From positions 1-9,102 of the forward strand of contig DIKD01000112.1 in assembly GCA_002421585.1 (NCBI GenBank): a stretch of DNA of 9,102 nucleotides, given 5' to 3'. Made by a program: the position numbers and the translations under genes. A model generated the notes under the pieces. It searched no databases, had not been told where the DNA came from, and saw only the letters and a list, made by a program, of their open reading frames with translations. Position 1 is the stretch's first letter. Every line of letters starts with the position of its first letter. This DNA is from Dehalococcoidia bacterium UBA5627 (GTDB taxonomy: Bacteria; Chloroflexota; Dehalococcoidia; Dehalococcoidales; UBA5627). Shown here one piece after another: positions 5,791-9,102 of the stretch.

Positions 5791-7026
5791 ATGATAAGAC
5801 GCTTTTCTCTATACGGCTTTCTTAAAAATCAGCGCTATTTCGAGCCGTTTATAATACTCTTTTTCCTGCAGCAGGGGCTTTCATTTACTCAAATAGGCAT
5901 ACTTATCGGCTTTCGTGAGCTTTTTATTAACCTTATAGAGATACCGAGCGGCGCTGTTGCCGACCTGTTCGGACGCCGCCGCAGTATGGTTCTGTCATTT
6001 ATCGCTTATATAATCTCTTTCACTGTTTTCGGGTTCAGCAGCGATTACTGGCATTTCTTTGTAGCGATGTTCTTTTTTGCCGTCGGAGAGGCTTTCCGCA
6101 CCGGCACTCATAAAGCGATGATATTCACCTGGTTACGGTTGCAGGGACGTTTGGATGAAAAGACAAGGGTTTACGGCTATACGCGTTCGTGGTCAAAAAT
6201 CGGTTCTGTCGTATCCACGATTCTGGCAGTTCTCTTTGTTCTGATAACCAATAATTATTCATACGTTTTTTTCTTTGCCATAGTGCCCTATATCATCGGA
6301 CTTTTTAACTTTTTATCATATCCGGCCGAACTGGAGGGGCGACCTGAAAAAAGTGTCAGCTTTAAAAAAACGGCAATTCATCTTTGGGAGTGCATGCGTT
6401 CTGCCGTGGCAAATGTGAACCTGCGCCGCCTGATAATCGAGTCCATTTCCTTCGAGGGCGTTTATAAAGCGGTCGATACGTATCTGCAGCCCATCTTGAA
6501 AAATATCGCTTTAATGTTACCCATCTTTATCCTGTGGGGGGAAGCGCAGCGCAGTTCAATCATAGTTGGGGCGGTTTATATTATCATTTATTTTGCTGCC
6601 GCTCTTGCCAGCCGCAATGCACATCGTCTTGTCAGGTTTGCGGGTAACGAAGAAGCCGGCAGCCGAATGCTGTGGATATTAAATGCGGTTATATATATCG
6701 CGCTGATTCCACTGCTGTATTTCGAATTGTACTATATCTCCATAGCCTTTTTTGTGCTGCTGGCTATTTTACAAAACATCTGGTATCCGATACTGCTCAG
6801 CCGTTTCGATGCCTTTGCCACGGAAGAAAAAGGAGCTACCGTTTTATCCATCGAGAGCCAGGCAAAATCGCTTTCTACAATGATATTTGCTCCCCTAATC
6901 GGCTTATTGGTAGATTACGTCGGCAGTCAGAACATGGGAGGGGAGTTCTGGCCGGTTGCCGCCGTCGCTATAATTCCTGCACTCTATATTCTGGCAACAC
7001 AGCCGAAAAAGATGCTGTCAGCATAA
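5791..7026 (+). CDS. Major facilitator superfamily permease
   Basis: A 411-residue membrane transporter with about 12 hydrophobic helices in two halves joined by a basic loop (about 178-210). Between helices 2 and 3 is MFS motif A, G54-xxx-D58-xx-GRRR (GAVADLFGRRRSM), and GLLVDYVG near 371-378 gives a G-xxx-D-xx-G echo late in the second half. Such proteins couple transport to a proton or ion gradient; the substrate cannot be read from the sequence, though the layout would fit a drug/metabolite efflux type. An in-frame TAA stands directly before ATG 5791, so no earlier start is possible. The only good ribosome site (GGAGGA, 5768-5773) is about 17 bases away, unusually far, so initiation may be weak. 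hlyIII-like 7072 follows after 45 bases and is probably in the same transcript. Confidence 0.88.
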   Translation: MIRRFSLYGFLKNQRYFEPFIILFFLQQGLSFTQIGILIGFRELFINLIEIPSGAVADLFGRRRSMVLSFIAYIISFTVFGFSSDYWHFFVAMFFFAVGEAFRTGTHKAMIFTWLRLQGRLDEKTRVYGYTRSWSKIGSVVSTILAVLFVLITNNYSYVFFFAIVPYIIGLFNFLSYPAELEGRPEKSVSFKKTAIHLWECMRSAVANVNLRRLIIESISFEGVYKAVDTYLQPILKNIALMLPIFILWGEAQRSSIIVGAVYIIIYFAAALASRNAHRLVRFAGNEEAGSRMLWILNAVIYIALIPLLYFELYYISIAFFVLLAILQNIWYPILLSRFDAFATEEKGATVLSIESQAKSLSTMIFAPLIGLLVDYVGSQNMGGEFWPVAAVAIIPALYILATQPKKMLSA

Positions 7027-7071
7027 CTGCCCAGCATTAGTGTATAATTATCCAAATGTATCGGAGGCATA

Positions 7072-7719
7072 GTGGTTAACATCAGTAAATCTGAAAAAGT
7101 AGCGGCATATTCTCATATATTCGGAGCGGTTGCCTCAGTAATCGGGCTTATCATCCTGCTCGTCGTAACATGGGGCAGATGGGATTACTTACTTGTCTCG
7201 CTGGTCTATGGGCTGGGGGCGATTTGCCTCTTTATGGCGAGTGGTGTCTATCACTGGCAAAAACAGGAAGAAAATGCGGTAAATATCTGGCGCAAGCTGG
7301 ACCATCTGGCCATTTTCATTATGATAGCCGGTACATATACACCGATGGCTTATGTTTATCTTGAGGGTGCCTGGTTCTGGAGCATTATCGGAGTGCAATG
7401 GGGTTGCGTACTGGCAGGGTTGTTTTTCAAGTTTTTTTATCTGCATGCCCCCCGTATCATCTCCCCCATTCTCTATTTGCTGATGGGCTGGATGGCGGTT
7501 ATCCCGATGAATATCCTCTGGCACAGTATGTCCGCCTTATCTTTCTGGCTGCTGGTCGGAGGAGGTATCGCCTACAGTGTCGGGGCTATCATATATGCGT
7601 TGAAAAAGCCGAATCCGTTTCCGGGAGTTTTCGGTTTCCACGAGATATTCCACATCTTTATTCTGCTGGGGGCGATACTGCACTATTTTATGGTTTATAT
7701 CGCCGTTACACAGTTTTAA
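7072..7719 (+). CDS. Hemolysin III / PAQR-family membrane protein
   Basis: A 215-residue integral membrane protein with seven hydrophobic helices and the metal-site residues of the CREST/PAQR superfamily: S57-xxx-H61 (SGVYH), Asp77 in KLDH, and H190-xxx-H194 (HEIFH). In eukaryotic relatives these residues hold a zinc ion and support hydrolase (ceramidase-like) activity. Bacterial members are annotated as hemolysin III or YqfA, but most are ordinary membrane proteins, possibly linked to lipid homeostasis, and not toxins. The start is GTG 7072, with GGAGG 4 bases before it; no ATG fits better, as the N-terminal SKSEKVAAYSH block is typical of the family. A TATAAT at 7043-7048 without a good -35 may add local transcription. 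A terminator follows at 7772. Confidence 0.93.
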   Translation: MVNISKSEKVAAYSHIFGAVASVIGLIILLVVTWGRWDYLLVSLVYGLGAICLFMASGVYHWQKQEENAVNIWRKLDHLAIFIMIAGTYTPMAYVYLEGAWFWSIIGVQWGCVLAGLFFKFFYLHAPRIISPILYLLMGWMAVIPMNILWHSMSALSFWLLVGGGIAYSVGAIIYALKKPNPFPGVFGFHEIFHIFILLGAILHYFMVYIAVTQF

Positions 7720-7771
7720 TTGTCGTACTGGAATCCCGATTTATAGGGAAGACTGACGTGGCAATCTCTAC

Positions 7772-7808
7772 TAATAGAAAACTAAATATTGCTTCTATTA
7801 CTTTTTTT
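7772..7808 (+). terminator. AT-rich intrinsic terminator after the PAQR gene
   Basis: TAATAGAA (7772-7779) and TTCTATTA (7793-7800) form a perfect 8-base stem with a 13-base loop, followed by C and seven T (7802-7808). The place, 53 bases after the stop, and the T run fit an intrinsic terminator for the permease-PAQR transcript. The stem has only one G-C pair, so it may be weak. Confidence 0.55.
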
Positions 7809-7825
7809 AGAGGTTTGTGTATATT

Positions 7826-7968
7826 GTCATTCTGGAAGGAGTGAAGCGACTGAAGTATCCCGGGGGAGGGGAGTATCATAACAAAGGTACTAACGACAAC
7901 AGGTAGGCATGCTTTATTAACCACCTGTCCCCAGATACTTCATTTATCCTTTACGAATTCAGCATGAC
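7826..7968. repeat. Dispersed inverted-repeat element, copy B (complete, MITE-like)
   Basis: The 40-base arms 7826-7865 and 7929-7968 are imperfect inverted repeats: GTCATTCTG against GTCATGCTG at the ends, GAAGTATC and GGGG inside, with a more divergent middle. The 63 bases between them hold a smaller inverted pair (ACAGGT/ACCTGT) and no ORF. The right arm matches copy A (42-81) at 35 of 40 bases, so the element occurs at least twice in 8 kb. It is too short for a transposase; it is either a MITE moved by an element elsewhere or a REP/BIME-type repeat. No certain target duplication is seen. Confidence 0.7.
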
Positions 7969-7980
7969 GATAACCAAGTC

Positions 7981-8070
7981 GTTCGTGGTGAGCCTGTCGA
8001 ACCATAACGGCGGCGGAGTAGTTAAACATACCTTTCCCGTTGGTTTGACCCTTCGACACGCTCAGCAACT
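7981..8070. repeat. Second palindromic repeat (REP-like) next to the IS110 element
   Basis: TGAGCCTGTCGAA (7989-8001) and TTCGACACGCTCA (8052-8064) are inverted with one mismatch in 13, and AACGG (8006-8010) pairs with CCGTT (8037-8041), giving two large imperfect arms around a 26-base loop. Its core resembles the TGAGCCTGTCGAA palindromes scattered in many bacterial genomes. It is unrelated to copies A and B. The right arm ends 14 bases from the transposase stop codon. Confidence 0.65.
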
Positions 8071-8083
8071 GTCTTGTTATGAA

Positions 8084-9016
8084 TTAAGCAAAACAAGGAG
8101 TATAAGACCATTTAGTATTATGCTTAACCATAGAATTCAGTATTATGAGCAGCTTTCGCATACAAGCTACAATAGCTACCTTCTTGAGCTTACCGGAATC
8201 AAGCAATCTTTGGTAGAGCTGCCTGATTACGGGATTGAATCGAGTAGCCACAAGGGTAGCCATATACAAAGCTCCTCTGACTGTAGCCCTTCCACCCCAG
8301 ATAGTTCGTTTACCACGCAAGGTTCCACTATCACGATTAAGAGGTGCAATGCCGGTAAGAGCAGCTATCTGCCTTCTGTTCAATTTTCCAAGCTCAGGCA
8401 AATCAGCAAGAAGTGTGGTAGAAAGAACGGGGCCGACTCCGGGCATGCTCTGCAGCAAATCGTTTTTATTTTGCCATTCAGGATTATCACTAATGTTTTG
8501 CTCCAATTCCTTATTGGTACTGTCAAGCTCTTCCTCAAGCCACTGAATATGTGTTTGAATACGCGCCTTGATATTTTTACGGGCACTATGGAGCCTGTTC
8601 TTTTCAGCAACAATCATTTGTACCAACTGGTTACGTCTGGCAACAATTTCTTTTATCTCCTGACTTTCAGGGATTGGGTGTGGTTGTGGATGCAGGGCTG
8701 CTGCAAAATGAGCAATAACCCGTGCATCCGGTACATCTGTCTTTGCCAGTTTACCCGTAGCCTTGGCAAAATCCCTTACCTGTCTTGGATTCACCGGAGC
8801 AGCAGGCAACTTGGCTTCGCTAAGAGCGATATAGAGCGGCATTTCATAACCACCTGTAGCTTCAAATGCTATGAGAGTCGGTTCAAGTCCACTCAGAAAG
8901 TCACAGACTTTCCTGATGCCATCTTGATTATTAATGAATTGATGTGTTTTTTCCTCTTTGTAAATGGCAAGATCCAGGTTATTACTAGAGATATCTATTC
9001 CAACATATGTCTCCAT
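8084..9016 (-). CDS. IS110-family transposase (DEDD recombinase)
   Basis: A 310-residue, apparently intact recombinase. The N-terminal RuvC-like DEDD domain shows Asp8 (YVGID), Glu52 (AFEATGGYE), Asp94 and Asp97 (KTDVPDARV). A helical, coiled-coil-prone stretch follows at about 120-180, then the C-terminal Transposase_20 domain: helix-hairpin-helix-like MPGVGPVLSTTLLADLPEL (191-209), ALTGIAPLNRDSGTLRGKR with Ser230 as the candidate catalytic serine, and GGRATVRGALYMA. In this family the enzyme works with a structured bridge RNA that pairs with both donor and target DNA. The frame extends to 9049, but ATG 9016 is taken as the start: the product then begins METYVGIDIS as the family does, and AAAGGAG lies 9 bases before it. 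All key residues are present, so it may be active. Confidence 0.95.
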   Translation of the reverse strand: METYVGIDISSNNLDLAIYKEEKTHQFINNQDGIRKVCDFLSGLEPTLIAFEATGGYEMPLYIALSEAKLPAAPVNPRQVRDFAKATGKLAKTDVPDARVIAHFAAALHPQPHPIPESQEIKEIVARRNQLVQMIVAEKNRLHSARKNIKARIQTHIQWLEEELDSTNKELEQNISDNPEWQNKNDLLQSMPGVGPVLSTTLLADLPELGKLNRRQIAALTGIAPLNRDSGTLRGKRTIWGGRATVRGALYMATLVATRFNPVIRQLYQRLLDSGKLKKVAIVACMRKLLIILNSMVKHNTKWSYTPCFA

Positions 9017-9102
9017 CAAGTTCGTCTCCTTTCCGGCCCTTCCTTGCAAAATGCGGGCTTGGTTAACCCATGCAACTGTTCGGGCTCTTATTATATTTGG
9101 GG
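9017..9102 (-). ncRNA. Possible 3' part of an IS110 bridge RNA (incomplete)
   Basis: The 86 bases upstream of the transposase hold a hairpin at 9044-9075: on the minus strand TTGC pairs with GCAA, ATG with CAT and GG with CC around a GTTAACCAA-containing loop, with small bulges. In IS110-group elements the bridge RNA comes from the non-coding end ahead of the gene, and its donor-binding loop lies nearest the start codon, which would fit this place. The rest lies outside the window. Position and a fold are all that is seen. Confidence 0.3.

Larger units (their letters stand above)
7720..8083. other. Non-coding repeat-rich region between the PAQR gene and the IS110 element
   Basis: This 364-base gap holds, in order, a short remnant that resembles other dispersed repeats (7745-7768, with GTGGCAATC also present at 128-136), the AT-rich terminator (7772-7808), the complete inverted-repeat element (7826-7968) and a second palindrome (7981-8070). 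I see no gene in it. Confidence 0.7.
8084..9102 (-). mobile_element. IS110-family insertion sequence, partial
   Basis: The element holds one transposase gene (8084-9016) and non-coding DNA upstream of it that runs past the window. IS110 elements lack plain terminal inverted repeats and leave no clear target duplication, so neither end can be fixed by eye. The end downstream of the gene must lie near or inside the palindrome at 7981-8070; the end upstream of the gene is probably beyond 9102, because members with a bridge RNA on that side have about 200 or more non-coding bases there. Confidence 0.8.

Noticed and set aside
7072..7719. Reading the hemolysin III protein as a toxin
   Set aside because: The name is historical; the sequence is a seven-helix PAQR/CREST membrane protein with no toxin features.
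7398..7844. Plus-strand ORF of 148 residues overlapping the PAQR gene and terminator
   Set aside because: It is an out-of-frame shadow that runs across the terminator and the edge of a repeat, with no ribosome site.
7826..8070. CRISPR array
   Set aside because: The repeats are inverted arms of two different palindromes, not direct repeats with regular spacers.
8235..8546. Plus-strand ORF inside the IS110 transposase gene as a passenger gene
   Set aside because: It is antisense to the conserved transposase domains and has no ribosome site or recognisable product.
1..9102. tRNA, rRNA, known riboswitch or a defence system
   Set aside because: I found no cloverleaf, rRNA stretch, conserved riboswitch core or defence-type nuclease, helicase or sensor gene on either strand.

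Overview
The window looks like a chromosomal segment from an uncultured, moderately AT-rich bacterium, most likely a Chloroflexota relative of the Dehalococcoidia. The reasons are the gene set (a DUF951 protein behind pyrF, a MscS channel with a C-terminal zinc ribbon, a minimal SWIM-finger protein, short lipoproteins), the use of TTG and GTG starts behind strong GGAGG-type ribosome sites, and dispersed palindromic repeats of the GTCATTCTG...GAAGTATC kind. This placement is inference; no marker gene in the window settles it.

Layout. 1-180: right part of a dispersed inverted-repeat element and a weak hairpin. 181-2464 (minus): pyrF (TTG start), a 62-residue DUF951 protein and a MscS-type mechanosensitive channel with its own extended -10 promoter. 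2490-2575: divergent promoters for pyrF and for a short lipoprotein that keeps only the N-terminal part of a DUF2807-like protein. 3006-4361 (plus): folC, which ends in a 4-base tail-to-tail overlap with a lipoprotein gene on the minus strand (4358-5173). That lipoprotein lies behind a 90-residue SWIM zinc-finger protein (5205-5477). Ahead of this pair, on the same strand, is a leader region with a promoter, a 17-codon ORF and a strong intrinsic terminator, arranged like a transcription attenuator. 5791-7719 (plus): an MFS permease and a hemolysin III/PAQR-family membrane protein, followed by an AT-rich terminator. 7720-8083: a non-coding stretch with a complete copy of the first repeat and a second, unrelated palindromic repeat. 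8084-9102 (minus): an IS110-family transposase and part of its upstream non-coding region, where a bridge RNA could lie; the element runs off the window.

How it fits together. PyrF makes UMP; FolC adds glutamates to folates; the channel, the permease and the PAQR protein act in the membrane. No single pathway links these housekeeping genes. The accessory part is 7720-9102, where palindromic repeats and an IS110 element sit together. The two most unusual signals are the attenuator-like leader in front of a non-biosynthetic gene pair (5511-5679) and the IS110 element lying directly against a REP-like palindrome. I saw no defence system, CRISPR array, tRNA or rRNA.
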